From JBBARC01 sp040400005 (GTDB lineage: Bacteria > Pseudomonadota > Alphaproteobacteria > Acetobacterales > Acetobacteraceae), in NCBI GenBank assembly GCA_040400005.1, contig JBBARC010000001.1, positions 186,001 through 250,000 on the forward strand: a stretch of DNA of 64,000 bases, written 5' to 3'. Every line of letters begins with the position of its first letter. Positions within the stretch are counted from its first letter, which is position 1. The notes under the pieces are model-generated. The model ran no database searches. It saw nothing but the letters and a program-made list of their open reading frames with translations, and was not told where the DNA came from. The position numbers were made by a program, and so were the translations under genes. Positions 45,028 to 54,471 of this stretch are shown here, in pieces.

Positions 45028-45103
45028 GTCCCGTTCGTCTAGAGGCCCAGGACACTAGCCTTTCACGTTGGTGACACGGGTTCGAATCCCGTACGGGGCA
45101 CCA
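45028..45103 (+). tRNA. tRNA-Glu (anticodon TTC)
   Basis: 76 bases including an encoded CCA. Acceptor arm GTCCCGT pairs with ACGGGGC (one G-U). The T-arm ACGGG-TTCGAAT-CCCGT is perfect. The anticodon loop CTTTCAC at 45060-45066 gives TTC (45062-45064). The anticodon stem has two wobble pairs, which is slightly unusual but tolerated. Confidence 0.97.
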
Positions 45104-45228
45104 ATCTTCAGCCCATTCTGCCAAGCGCGCCGCAGCCCAGGGGAACACCCTGCGGTTGCGGTGTGCTTGCGGGCATGGTTGGCAAAGGCTAACGCCTTGC
45201 GTGAACAATCGCGCCGGGACTGCAAACA

Positions 45229-46143
45229 GTGAGCTTTACCACACCTTTAATTTTCACCGATGCAACCGTGGCGGGCCCGTGGCGCCAGCCGCGCCAAATG
45301 CTGGCCGACCAAGCCTATGGCGGCCACGGCTCGATCCACGATGATGCGATCGCCGAAAAACTGGGGTTTCGCGCCGGGCCCATCGAGGGTCCCACCCATT
45401 TCAGCCAATTTGCCCCGTTGCTCGCCCATATCTGGGGCCAAGCCTGGTTCGAACGCGGCTGCCTCTCCGCGCACTACCTCAACATGGTGGTGGAAGGCGA
45501 GGACGTGCGCGCCCACGCCGATATCCCCGCGCTAGGTGCCACCACCACGCGCGTATGGGCGGAAAAAGCCGACGGCACCCCGGTGCTAGAGGCCAGCGCA
45601 AGTTTGGGCCCAAATTTCGGCGAAACCTTGCTGGAAAAACGCATGGCCAGCCTGCGCCCGCCCGAACGCCTAGTCATCCTGGCCAATCTCTACCCAGGCT
45701 TACGTGGTGCTGCCGACGAAATAGTGTGCATGGCGCCCGACCAAAACATGGGTGATCTCTACCCGTTCTCGCTCACCCAGAAACTGGCCAAAATCACCGA
45801 AAGCTCGCCGTGGTACGCCGACCGCCAGGCATCGCCCTGGGGCCGCGCCATCATTCCGTTGGAAATGGTCAGCGTGCTGGCCGAATATACCAGCGGCCAG
45901 GCGCAATTTCCGGTCAAAGGCCCGGTGGTCGGGCTGTTTGCCGATCAGGAAATTCGCATGATCGATGGGCCGCTGTTTGTGGGTGAGACCTATCTGATCC
46001 GGCGTGAGATTGTCGCACTTTCGGAAAGCCGCCGCACCGAATCTTACTGGATCCGCAGTTCGATTTTCGATGCCGATGGGGTTAAGCTCAAAGCCCAAAT
46101 GCTGCTTAATCACGCAACATTAAAAGATTCCTATGCGGGGTAA
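45229..46143 (+). CDS. MaoC-like double hot-dog protein (putative acyl dehydratase)
   Basis: 304 residues with a GTG start at 45229. The N-terminal half resembles a hot-dog dehydratase: HGSIHDDAIAEKLGFRAGPIEGPTHFSQFAPLLAHIWGQAWFERGCLSAHYLNMVVEGEDVRAHADI, with the D/H pair (SIHDD, EGPTH) in MaoC-like positions. The C-terminal half (KGPVVGLFADQEIRMIDGPLFVGETYLIRREIVALSESRRTESYW) looks like a second hot-dog unit. The substrate is probably an acyl-CoA thioester, but this is inference. It stands 126 bases after tRNA-Glu and 12 before the membrane-protein pair. Confidence 0.7.
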   Translation: MSFTTPLIFTDATVAGPWRQPRQMLADQAYGGHGSIHDDAIAEKLGFRAGPIEGPTHFSQFAPLLAHIWGQAWFERGCLSAHYLNMVVEGEDVRAHADIPALGATTTRVWAEKADGTPVLEASASLGPNFGETLLEKRMASLRPPERLVILANLYPGLRGAADEIVCMAPDQNMGDLYPFSLTQKLAKITESSPWYADRQASPWGRAIIPLEMVSVLAEYTSGQAQFPVKGPVVGLFADQEIRMIDGPLFVGETYLIRREIVALSESRRTESYWIRSSIFDADGVKLKAQMLLNHATLKDSYAG

Positions 46144-46154
46144 CCGGTTGACCG

Positions 46155-48008
46155 ATGCCAACAGGTAACCCGCCGATGGCACGCAAGATCACGGCGCCCC
46201 GCTTTGTGCTAATCATGGCAAACCTGCTGGGGTTGGCGCTGATCATTCACAACGCCGTGCTGGTTCATCGTTACTACCTGCCCGCGCCATGGTTTGATCT
46301 GTGGCTGTTCGTGCCCGATCTTGAACGGTTTACCCGAGGTATTTTTACCTTTCACGATCTGATCAAGCAGCATTACGAACACCGCATCGCCACCACGCGC
46401 GTGTTTCTGCTGATCGATGCGGTGTTTTTTAATTTCACTGGGCGCTTTGTCGAAATCGCTGATTTTGTGCTGTTCATCGTGCTAGGCGCCGCCTTTGCCG
46501 CACTCTGGCGCACCCGCGCTTTGCGGGCAGCCGGCGCGGTTGCACCAACGCTGGTAGTGATCGCCGCCGCGTGCTCGCTATCGCAATGGTTCAACATGGT
46601 CTCGGCATTTCAAATTCAGTTTGTGCTGACCTGTTTGTTTGTGCTGGGCGCCGCCCGCGCACTGGTTGCTGCAACCGTCATTGCCACCTCACCAACACGC
46701 CAGGCGGTGTTTGTCGGGCTTGCCGGGCTATCCGCGCTACTGGCAACATTTTCAATGGCCGCCGGCACCTTCGCCCTGCCAGCATTAGGCGTGTTGCTAT
46801 GGCTGCGCCGAGCACCAGCCGCCATCATGCTGGGGTTTGCCGCCTGCGCCGGCGCCATTCTGATCGCGTTCGTGCATGGCTACCAGAACGGCGCCTATCT
46901 CTCATGGGCGTTTATGCTCAACCCCAGCCTCATCCCCTATCGGCTGCTCTATGCCTGCGGGTTTCTCGGTAGTGCGGTCGCCGTTGCCGGGCCGTTCGCC
47001 TTCATCGGCGGCGCGCTGCTGCTGGCCGGCTTCACCGTGGCGGCTGGGCTATATGTCACCGATCGTGTGCGCCACGGCACCGCGATGGAAGGCCGCCTGG
47101 CGGTGTGCCTAGCCCTTGGTCTGTGGGCTGCCAGCAACGCTGCCGCCAGCGCCATTGCGCGGTCGATGATGGGGCTTGATACCGCGGTTACCTCACGCTA
47201 CGCCACAATGAGCATCGTCTTTGGCCTGACAACATTCATTCTGGTTAGCGCGCGCCTTGCCAGCATCGCCCGGCTACGCCGATATCTGCCGGCGCTGGTG
47301 CTTGGCGGCCTGCTAACCGCTCTTGCCATCATGAATGTCAGCCGCCGCATGTCCAGCGATATGGCCCTGCGCTACGATGGGTCGTTGCAGCATGCCCAAC
47401 TGATCCAGCAAAATGTGCGGGTACAAGGTGCCATGCCGATTTTGTTTATCGGCACGGTGGATGACATCGTGGCGGAAATCCGGTTTTTGCATACCCATCA
47501 CCTGAGCCTATTTGCGCCAGAAAACCTCGCCCCCGCTAACATACAAAGCCAAATAGCCACGGTGTTCAGCACCGGTGCGGCGGCGTGCCGCGGCCATATC
47601 GATGCGATTTTCGCAATCGACGCTCGCCGGTTTGCCGCCAACGGCTGGATCGCCGACCCCGTGTTGCCGCGCACCCCGGAATGGGTCGGGGTTGCCGACC
47701 AAAATGCCCAGGTCATTGCCATCATCCGCCCGTCCCTGCGGCGCCCTGATCTTGATGCGGCATTGCGCGGCGGCCCCGGGCTTGCCGGGTTCGATATGGG
47801 CTTTGGCGGCACGGTGCCAGCCGATCCAGCGCGGCGTGTGCGGTTTGCCGGCGTGTTTAATGATGGCACCGCCTGCGTGCTGCCTGGCAGTATGCACCCA
47901 GGGCCACCACCGGCCGATGGCGCGCCAGGGCTTGGCATGTGGTCGGCCCGCGCGGCCGCCTTGGGCCGCGCCCGCGGCACCACCACAGATTGGGCAGCAA
48001 TCTATTGA
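46155..48008 (+). CDS. Polytopic membrane protein of unknown function, paralogue A
   Basis: 617 residues (Met8 at 46176 is an alternative start). About ten membrane helices span residues 10-410, and a soluble C-terminal domain of about 190 residues follows. After helix 1 there is a conserved loop WFDLWLFVPDLERF...LIKQHYEHRIATTRVFLLID. The C-terminal domain contains CRGHIDAIFAIDARRFAANGWIADP, DMGFGGTVPADPARRVRF and CVLPGS, and ends TDWAAIY. The downstream neighbour shares all these features. The loop with acidic residues after helix 1 recalls GT-C glycosyltransferases, but I cannot assign the family. An epimerase and an FAD oxidoreductase downstream suggest an envelope glycan or lipid role. 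Confidence 0.85.
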   Translation: MPTGNPPMARKITAPRFVLIMANLLGLALIIHNAVLVHRYYLPAPWFDLWLFVPDLERFTRGIFTFHDLIKQHYEHRIATTRVFLLIDAVFFNFTGRFVEIADFVLFIVLGAAFAALWRTRALRAAGAVAPTLVVIAAACSLSQWFNMVSAFQIQFVLTCLFVLGAARALVAATVIATSPTRQAVFVGLAGLSALLATFSMAAGTFALPALGVLLWLRRAPAAIMLGFAACAGAILIAFVHGYQNGAYLSWAFMLNPSLIPYRLLYACGFLGSAVAVAGPFAFIGGALLLAGFTVAAGLYVTDRVRHGTAMEGRLAVCLALGLWAASNAAASAIARSMMGLDTAVTSRYATMSIVFGLTTFILVSARLASIARLRRYLPALVLGGLLTALAIMNVSRRMSSDMALRYDGSLQHAQLIQQNVRVQGAMPILFIGTVDDIVAEIRFLHTHHLSLFAPENLAPANIQSQIATVFSTGAAACRGHIDAIFAIDARRFAANGWIADPVLPRTPEWVGVADQNAQVIAIIRPSLRRPDLDAALRGGPGLAGFDMGFGGTVPADPARRVRFAGVFNDGTACVLPGSMHPGPPPADGAPGLGMWSARAAALGRARGTTTDWAAIY

Positions 48009-49858
48009 CCGACATAGTCCGCCCGCGCCACTTCAGTGTGACCAAGCCCGGCACTTGGATCCACCCGGCATTAAACATAATCGGCCTGGTTGTAATCCTG
48101 CACGGTGCCTGGCTTGCCTGGTGTAACACCCTGGCAGCACCGTGGTTCGATCTTTGGCCGTTCGTTACCGACCTTGATCGGTTTTTTCACGGTACCTACC
48201 GGTTGACTGATCTGATCGCCCAGGCCAACGAACATCGCATCGCCACTACCCGCGTGGTGCTGTTGATTGATGGCGCGCTGTTTCATTTAACCGGCCATTT
48301 TACCGTGGTGCTGAATTTTCTGGCCCTCCTGGGCTTAGGTTTTGGTTGCGCCCGCTTGTTTCATACGCGCCGCTTACGTGATGCCGGCGCCGTGCCACCC
48401 ACCTTGGCGGTGATGGCGCTCACCTGCTCGTCATCGCAGTGGTTTAATCTTATTTCGCCATTTCAAATTCAGTTTGTGTTGACCGCTGTATCGGTGTTCG
48501 GCGCAGCCGCCGCCCTGGTCGCCGCCACCGCCCCGCAACGGACCAGCTTGGCCCACGCGGGGTTCGCCTGTGTCGCTATCGTCAGCGCTTTCCTTGCCGC
48601 ATTTTCCATGGGCAGCGGCATATTCGCGCTACCGGCACTTCTGGTCTTGTTATGGCTTCGCAAAGCGCCCGCGGCGATGATCGCGGGCTTTGCCCTGATG
48701 GCGGCCGCCATCATCGCCGCCTACCTGCACGGCTTCCATAGTATTGTCCCATTGTGGATGGTTAATAGGTTCGATCTCTTTGCCATCACTGGCAAAATCG
48801 TGTTTGCGCTTGGGTTTTTGGGGTCGGGTTTGCTGCTGCCCACGGTATGGCCATTTCTGGCGGGCGCGGCTTTGGTCGGCGGTTTCGCTGTTAGTTCAAG
48901 TTTGGTGATCTGCAGGTCAATCCGTATCCGGCGTGCGGTCGAAGGACGCGTGGCGATCGCCATCGCTGTGGGCCTATGGATACTCGCCTGCGCCGCCGTG
49001 GTTGCCACCTCACGCTGGTGGAGTGGCCCGGATAGTGCGCTTGCCTCGCGTTATGCGATGATGAGCAGCCTGTTCGCCGCCATCACCATTATGCTCACCG
49101 CTCATCAGATCGCCGCATGGCCATGGGCGCGCCGCCGGGCCGGCCAGATGTCCACCGCCGCTGTGCTCGTGTTTCTCGCCGGATCCAACCTATCGCCGCA
49201 GGCCGCACTCCAGAGCGACGGTTTTTATCGCGGCACCCTGCAGCACGCCGAGTTACTGCGCCAGAATGTCCGCATTGGCGGCCTGGTGCCGATGGATTTC
49301 GTAAAAACGGTCGATGACCTAGTGCCGCAGATAAAAACACTCCACGACCACCGCTTAGCGATGTTCGCGGCAGCCAGTAAACCGCCACGTTTTGCCCGCC
49401 GCGCCCTCGACCGGGCTCTCGCAACTGCCGCACCGGCGTGCCGTGGCGCCATCAACAGCCTGTTCAAAATCGACAAAAGCCGTTTTGCCGCGCGCGGATG
49501 GCTAGCCGATCCCATAACAAACATCACCGCCGCCTGGGTTGCGGTGGTCGATCAACATCGCCAGGTGATTGCCTTCGACGACACCATCGACACCCGCACC
49601 GACCTCGCCGCGCCGCTCGGTGCCGCAGGTACGCACTATGGCTTTGACAGCGGTTTCGGTGGTGCAGTGCCCGCCGACCCCGATCGCCAGTTACGTTTCT
49701 GGGGCATCATGGCTGATGGCACAGTCTGCGTGTTGCCAGGTAGCTTCGCCCCGTCACCGCCGCCGCCAACAAATGTAGGCTTGCAAGGCTGGGCAATACC
49801 GGCCGCCAACCTTGCTCGCCAGCACGGTACCGCCACCGATTGGGCCGCGATTTACTAA
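48005..49858 (+). CDS. Polytopic membrane protein of unknown function, paralogue B
   Basis: 617 residues if it starts at TTG 48005, which overlaps the previous stop (TTGA); GTG 48038 is the other candidate. It parallels the preceding protein throughout: WFDLWPFVTDLDRF...LIAQANEHRIATTRVVLLID, SSSQWFNLISPFQIQFVL, CRGAINSLFKIDKSRFAARGWLADP, GFDSGFGGAVPADPDRQLRF, CVLPGS and the terminal TDWAAIY. The pair therefore arose by tandem duplication. Function unknown; see the sister gene. The non-ATG start is unproven. Confidence 0.82.
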   Translation: MTDIVRPRHFSVTKPGTWIHPALNIIGLVVILHGAWLAWCNTLAAPWFDLWPFVTDLDRFFHGTYRLTDLIAQANEHRIATTRVVLLIDGALFHLTGHFTVVLNFLALLGLGFGCARLFHTRRLRDAGAVPPTLAVMALTCSSSQWFNLISPFQIQFVLTAVSVFGAAAALVAATAPQRTSLAHAGFACVAIVSAFLAAFSMGSGIFALPALLVLLWLRKAPAAMIAGFALMAAAIIAAYLHGFHSIVPLWMVNRFDLFAITGKIVFALGFLGSGLLLPTVWPFLAGAALVGGFAVSSSLVICRSIRIRRAVEGRVAIAIAVGLWILACAAVVATSRWWSGPDSALASRYAMMSSLFAAITIMLTAHQIAAWPWARRRAGQMSTAAVLVFLAGSNLSPQAALQSDGFYRGTLQHAELLRQNVRIGGLVPMDFVKTVDDLVPQIKTLHDHRLAMFAAASKPPRFARRALDRALATAAPACRGAINSLFKIDKSRFAARGWLADPITNITAAWVAVVDQHRQVIAFDDTIDTRTDLAAPLGAAGTHYGFDSGFGGAVPADPDRQLRFWGIMADGTVCVLPGSFAPSPPPPTNVGLQGWAIPAANLARQHGTATDWAAIY

Positions 49859-50001
49859 ACCCCGGCGATCCCAACAGATCCCGTCCCCCGCGCTTGTGAG
49901 GCTTTGGCAGGCCGTGTAGCAACCAAGCTATGGTTAACCCCGCCACCACCGTGGCCCCGGCGCCGCTATACGCAACGCCATCAGCGGGCTGGAGCCTAAC
50001 A

Positions 50002-50958
50002 ATGCCCTTACCCGCGAAAATCATCATCACCGGTGGCGCCGGGCTGATCGGCCAGAACCTGATTGTGCGGCTATTGGCGGCGGGCGACTCAGACAGCCCC
50101 CCCCTCACCGTGATCGCAATCGACAAACACGCCCACAACGCCCGCGTGCTGCGCGGCCTGCATCCCACCATCACCGTCATCACCGCCGACCTCGCCCACG
50201 ACAATGGCTGGCAGCACCATCTAGCCGGCGCCGATGCGCTGGTCATCGCCCATGCCCAAATCGGCGGCGAGGATGAAGCCCCCTTCATTGCCAACAATAT
50301 CACCGCAACCCAACGCCTGCTCGCGGCGGCAGAAACTGCCGGCGTCGGCCGCATCGTGCATCTGTCATCGTCGGTGGTGAATTCGGTGGCCGATGATTAT
50401 TATACGCAAACCAAACTGGCGCAGGAAAAGCTGGTCGCCGCCTGCGCCATCCCGCATGTCATTTTACGGCCAACCCTGATGTTTGGCTGGTTCGATCGCA
50501 AACATTTGGGCTGGCTTGCCCGTTTCATGCAGCGCGTGCCGGTGTTCCCCATTCCCGGCAACGGCAAATATAAACGCCAGCCTTTACATGCCGGCGATTT
50601 ATGCGCGGTGATTTTGGCCTGCCTCAGCGGCCCCCCCCGTGCCGGTGCCCATAATATATCGGGCCGCGAGGTGATCGATTACATCGATCTCATCCGCGCC
50701 ATTCGCACAGGCATCGGCAGCCACACGCTGATTATAAAAATCCCCTATTGGTTTTTCCACATGCTGCTGTGGATATACGCCCGTTTCAGCGCCAACCCGC
50801 CGTTCACCACGCGCCAGTTGGCAGCCCTGGTCATTCCAGAGCTTTTCGAAATTTCGGATTGGCCCGGTATATTTGGCGTGCGCGCCACACCGTTGGCCGA
50901 AGCCCTGGCAGAAACCTTTCGCGCCAAACCCTATTGCGACGTGGAGCTTGATTTTTAA
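50002..50958 (+). CDS. NAD-dependent epimerase/dehydratase-like SDR protein
   Basis: 318 residues from the ATG at 50002 (GGAG seven bases upstream). The N-terminal Rossmann motif is IIITGGAGLIGQNLIVRLL. HLSSSVVNS and the active-site YxxxK, here YYTQTKLAQEKL, follow. RPTLMFGWFDRKHLGWLARFMQRVPVFPIPGNGKYKRQPLHAGDL is the extended-SDR substrate region. The substrate is probably a nucleotide sugar or an acyl/isoprenoid-linked group. Its stop overlaps the next start (TAATG), so it is co-translated with the FAD oxidoreductase. Confidence 0.88.
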   Translation: MPLPAKIIITGGAGLIGQNLIVRLLAAGDSDSPPLTVIAIDKHAHNARVLRGLHPTITVITADLAHDNGWQHHLAGADALVIAHAQIGGEDEAPFIANNITATQRLLAAAETAGVGRIVHLSSSVVNSVADDYYTQTKLAQEKLVAACAIPHVILRPTLMFGWFDRKHLGWLARFMQRVPVFPIPGNGKYKRQPLHAGDLCAVILACLSGPPRAGAHNISGREVIDYIDLIRAIRTGIGSHTLIIKIPYWFFHMLLWIYARFSANPPFTTRQLAALVIPELFEISDWPGIFGVRATPLAEALAETFRAKPYCDVELDF

Positions 50959-52259
50959 TGGCCCATATTGTTGTAATCGGCGCCGGCATCATGGGGCTGG
51001 CCGCCGCCTATCAGGCTTTGCTTGATGGCAACACAGTGGAGATTTTCGAAACCGCCCCGCAAGCTGGCGGCATGGCCGCCCATTTCAATTTGGGCGATTT
51101 TTCCACCGAACGATTTTATCATTTTATCTGCAAAACAGATACGCCAACCTTTGCGCTACTCGATGAACTGGGTTTGCGCGCACAATTGCACTGGGTGCCC
51201 ACCACCATGGGCTATTTCTTCGGCGAAAAAGTTCATCGCTGGGGCGACCCCATATCGCTACTCCGTTTTCCCCACCTCAACCTGATCGAAAAATTCCGCT
51301 ACGGCCTGCTCGCTTTCGTAGCGGTCAACGGTGGTGCCTGGCGCGGCTTAGAACATCAAGATGCCCGCAGTTGGATTTTGCGCTGGTGCGGCAAATCCGG
51401 TTACGAAAAAATGTGGCGCCGGTTATTCGAATACAAATTTTACGACTACACGGGCAATATTTCGGCCGCCTGGATCCGCACCCGCATGCAGCGTCTAGGC
51501 CATTCGCGACGCTCCTTGATGCAGGAAGTGCTTGGCTACATCGATGGCGGATCAGAAACCCTGGTCAACGCGCTGGTCGCCGACATCACCAAACGCGGCG
51601 GTGTTTTGCATCTGGCAAGCCCGGTGGATCGGGTGGAGTGCGCCAAAAACCAGGTGCGCGGCGTCACTGTGCACGGAAAGTTCACAGCAGCAGACGCGGT
51701 CATTTCCACCGTGCCAACGCCATTTGTATCCGCCATGGTGCCCGATCTGCCGGCGGCCACGCGCGCGCAGTATGATGCCATCGCCAATATCGGCGTGGTG
51801 TGCGTAGCCTTACGCCTGCGCAAATCGGTCTCGCCGCATTTTTGGGTGAACATCAATGCCGATGGCATCGATATCCCCGGCATTATCGAATTTTCCAATC
51901 TACGGTCCACTACCGATCACGTGGTCTACGTGCCCTATTACATGCCCACCAGCCACGCGAAATGGCAGTGGCAACCCGACCAGTTTATTACCGAGGCGAT
52001 GGCCTGCATCCGCCGCATCAACCCCCACATTGGCGCCGATGATCTGCTGGCATCGCACGCCGCCCGCCTGCGCTACGCGCAACCCATTTGCCAACCCGGG
52101 TTTGCCGCCAAACTTCCCCCGGCGCAAACCCCAATTGCCGGCTTGCAAGTGGCAGACACATGTTTTTACTATCCAGAAGATCGTGGTCTGGCCGAAAGTA
52201 TCCGCCTAGGCCGCCAGATGGCAGTGCACCTGGCCGCCACAGACCCAGCACCGGTCTAA
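50958..52259 (+). CDS. NAD(P)/FAD-dependent oxidoreductase (amine-oxidase/phytoene-desaturase-like)
   Basis: 433 residues. The FAD dinucleotide-binding motif HIVVIGAGIMGLAAAYQALLDGNTVEIFE is at the N-terminus with GGMAAHF next. Middle blocks WRRLFEYKFYDYTGNISAAWIRTRMQRLG and GYIDGGSETLVNAL, and the C-terminal DTCFYYPEDRGLAESIRLGRQMA (the GG-like FAD-binding end), match oxidoreductases often found in polysaccharide or glycolipid loci. The substrate is unknown. It overlaps the epimerase gene by one base. Confidence 0.88.
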   Translation: MAHIVVIGAGIMGLAAAYQALLDGNTVEIFETAPQAGGMAAHFNLGDFSTERFYHFICKTDTPTFALLDELGLRAQLHWVPTTMGYFFGEKVHRWGDPISLLRFPHLNLIEKFRYGLLAFVAVNGGAWRGLEHQDARSWILRWCGKSGYEKMWRRLFEYKFYDYTGNISAAWIRTRMQRLGHSRRSLMQEVLGYIDGGSETLVNALVADITKRGGVLHLASPVDRVECAKNQVRGVTVHGKFTAADAVISTVPTPFVSAMVPDLPAATRAQYDAIANIGVVCVALRLRKSVSPHFWVNINADGIDIPGIIEFSNLRSTTDHVVYVPYYMPTSHAKWQWQPDQFITEAMACIRRINPHIGADDLLASHAARLRYAQPICQPGFAAKLPPAQTPIAGLQVADTCFYYPEDRGLAESIRLGRQMAVHLAATDPAPV

Positions 52260-52269
52260 TTCCTAACCG

Positions 52270-52959
52270 TCATTCGCCCCATTCAAACCGGTACCCCACG
52301 CCATACACCGCGTGGATCACATCTTCGCCGGGCAGTTTTTCGGCAATCTTGCGGCGCAGGTTTTTGATGTGGCTGTCTATCACCCGATCAAACGCATCCA
52401 CGCAATCCCCATGCACCAAATCCAGCAATTGCGCGCGCGAAAATATCCGCCCCGGCTTGCGTGCCAATACCGCCAACAGGGCAAATTCGCGCGGGGTTAA
52501 ATCCAACCGCTTGCCGTCGATACGGGCAACAAAGGCACCATCATCCAGCACCAGCCGATCGGTCACGGCGGCCGATACCACCCCACGCGGCCGGCGCAGC
52601 ACAGCCCCCACGCGCGCCACCACTTCACGCGGCGAAAACGGCTTGCAGACATAATCATCGGCGCCAATGTCCAGGCCAATAATACGATCAATTTCCTCGT
52701 GCCGTGCGGTCACCATAATAATCGGCACATCGCTGGTTTTGCGCACCGCCCGGCATACCTCCATGCCGTCTAACCCCGGCAGCATAATATCCAGCAACAC
52801 CAAATCAGGGGGTACTGCCAGAATGCGCGCCAGGGCCATCTTACCATCACCGATCATCGCACACTCATAACCAGACCGGCACAGATAATCGTGCAGCAAG
52901 AGAGCAAGTTCAGGTTCGTCTTCAACCACCAGCACCTGATGTTTAACACGCTCGCTCAT
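52270..52959 (-). CDS. OmpR-family response regulator
   Basis: 229 residues from the ATG at 52959, which overlaps the histidine kinase stop (ATGA). The receiver domain (VLVVEDEPELALLLHDYL) has the phospho-acceptor Asp in LVLLDIMLPGLDG and Lys in DDYVCKPFSPREVV. The winged-helix C-terminus (LTPREFALLAVLARKPGRIFSRAQLLDLVHGD, RVIDSHIKNLRRKI, VYGVGYRFEWG) is complete. It resembles BaeR/CpxR types that respond to envelope stress. Its targets are unknown; the proline-rich periplasmic gene next door is a candidate. Confidence 0.95.
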   Translation of the reverse strand: MSERVKHQVLVVEDEPELALLLHDYLCRSGYECAMIGDGKMALARILAVPPDLVLLDIMLPGLDGMEVCRAVRKTSDVPIIMVTARHEEIDRIIGLDIGADDYVCKPFSPREVVARVGAVLRRPRGVVSAAVTDRLVLDDGAFVARIDGKRLDLTPREFALLAVLARKPGRIFSRAQLLDLVHGDCVDAFDRVIDSHIKNLRRKIAEKLPGEDVIHAVYGVGYRFEWGE

Positions 52960-54389
52960 GCCAGCTGCCCTAAGGGAAGAGATATAATCACGCACAACCC
53001 GCCTAAATCCGATGCCCGCGCCACGATCGTGCCTCCGTGCGCGCCAATAATCGCCGCCGCTATCGCCAACCCCAACCCAGCGCCACCGCCCGCCCGCCCG
53101 CGCGATTCCTCAACCCGGTAGAACCGGTCAAAAAGCTTTGGCAACGCGGCGGGCGGCACGCCAGGCGCGCTATCGTCGATACGAACAATTGCCATCGTCG
53201 CATCGCACCGCACGGTGATCCGGCACAGGCCGGCACTATCCGTATAGCGTTGGGTGTTTGCCAGCACATTGGTCAACACCTGAATGATGCGGCCACGATC
53301 AACCACCACCGGCAAAGCCGATTGTTCCTTACACAAATCAAGCGAAATACCAGATCGCGCAAAACCCTCCCGCCAGGCGCCAACAACGTCATCAACTATT
53401 TTTACCAAATCACCGGGTTCGCGAAACAACGCCACCGCACCGCTGTCCGCACGCGCCAGATCGCCTAAATCACCGGCCAGGCGGGTTAACTGCATCACCT
53501 GGCCGTGCAGGGTTGCCAATGTAACGGCATCGGCGTCCCGCACCCCATCCTGCACCGCTTCAATCATGCCGCGCAAAACCGATAGCGGCGTGCGCAGCTC
53601 GTGGCTGGTGTCGGCCACCCAGCGGCGCCGTGCCGCCTCGGTTTCGCCCAGGGATTGCGCCATCAGCGATATATCACGTGCCAAATCTCCCAATTCATCA
53701 GCCCGGTGCGGCACTAGCCGCACCGCAAAATCGCCGGCGGCGATGCGCGTGGTGGCCGCATTTATGTCGCGCAACGGGCGCAACAACGCGCGCGACAGTG
53801 CCCAAGCGAATGCGGCCGCAATGGCAAAACTCAATGCCGCCATCATCACCAACTGGCGGCGCTGGGCGCGAAAAAACGCCCGCTCCACCTCGCGTCCCAC
53901 GGCGGTGGTCGGCATCAGCGCCAACGCCCCAATCACCCGGCCATCGGCACCGCGCAGCAAACGCCGCGGCCCATCCAACGCTTCCGGCGGGCCAATAATC
54001 AGCTGCATATCAGCATCGAGCAGGCTCACCCTGGGCGATGGCACCAGGCGTGGCAGAGGTGGCGGCGGCCGGCCATCGGTGAACGGCAGCAAGGGCGGCG
54101 GTGGCAACGGGGGGGGCGGCAGGCTGCCACCAACAAAACCCGCCCAACGTTGCGGGTTGCGGGCAAACTGATCAAACCCGTGCCGCGCGTATTCGGCCCT
54201 GGCGGCATCCGCCAGCGGGTCCAACTCGGCCAGTTCAATCTGCAGAAGATACGCCGAAAAGCCGCGATTAAGGCTGATCGTGGCACTTAACACCATGGCG
54301 CCGATCACAATGGCGGCCAACACCACAAAGGCCGCAAACAGCCGGCCGGTCAGGCGTAAACTGGGCACTAAAATGGTGATTTTGGCCAT
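52956..54389 (-). CDS. Membrane sensor histidine kinase (BaeS-like) with polyproline sensor domain
   Basis: 477 residues from the ATG at 54389 (MAKITILVPSLRLTGRLFAAF). Two membrane helices flank a periplasmic region that holds long Pro runs (LPPPPLPPPPLLPF, RPPPPLPRLVPSP) before LLDADMQLIIG. A HAMP follows the second helix, then the HisKA H-box VADTSHELRTPLSVLRGMIEAV and the HATPase with N-, G1- and G2-like boxes (LTNVLANTQRYTD, RVEESRGRAGGGAGLGLAIAAAI). It pairs with the response regulator overlapping its 3' end. The polyproline stretch may expose a binding site for a periplasmic partner. Confidence 0.93.
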   Translation of the reverse strand: MAKITILVPSLRLTGRLFAAFVVLAAIVIGAMVLSATISLNRGFSAYLLQIELAELDPLADAARAEYARHGFDQFARNPQRWAGFVGGSLPPPPLPPPPLLPFTDGRPPPPLPRLVPSPRVSLLDADMQLIIGPPEALDGPRRLLRGADGRVIGALALMPTTAVGREVERAFFRAQRRQLVMMAALSFAIAAAFAWALSRALLRPLRDINAATTRIAAGDFAVRLVPHRADELGDLARDISLMAQSLGETEAARRRWVADTSHELRTPLSVLRGMIEAVQDGVRDADAVTLATLHGQVMQLTRLAGDLGDLARADSGAVALFREPGDLVKIVDDVVGAWREGFARSGISLDLCKEQSALPVVVDRGRIIQVLTNVLANTQRYTDSAGLCRITVRCDATMAIVRIDDSAPGVPPAALPKLFDRFYRVEESRGRAGGGAGLGLAIAAAIIGAHGGTIVARASDLGGLCVIISLPLGQLA

Positions 54390-54471
54390 GCTAATCCAAA
54401 GCTTAGCTGCCGATTGCCGCCTGCGCGATAGAACGCCGCGCGCGCCACGCACACCATCCGCCTGCCGCGCG

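Noticed and set aside
45028..45103. Integration site of a genomic island at tRNA-Glu
   Set aside because: No integrase and no repeated tRNA 3' end were seen downstream; base composition and gene types stay ordinary.
53284..54171. Plus-strand open frame of 295 codons opposite the histidine kinase
   Set aside because: The minus-strand frame has clear HisKA and HATPase motifs; the plus frame is Arg/Ser-rich shadow sequence.
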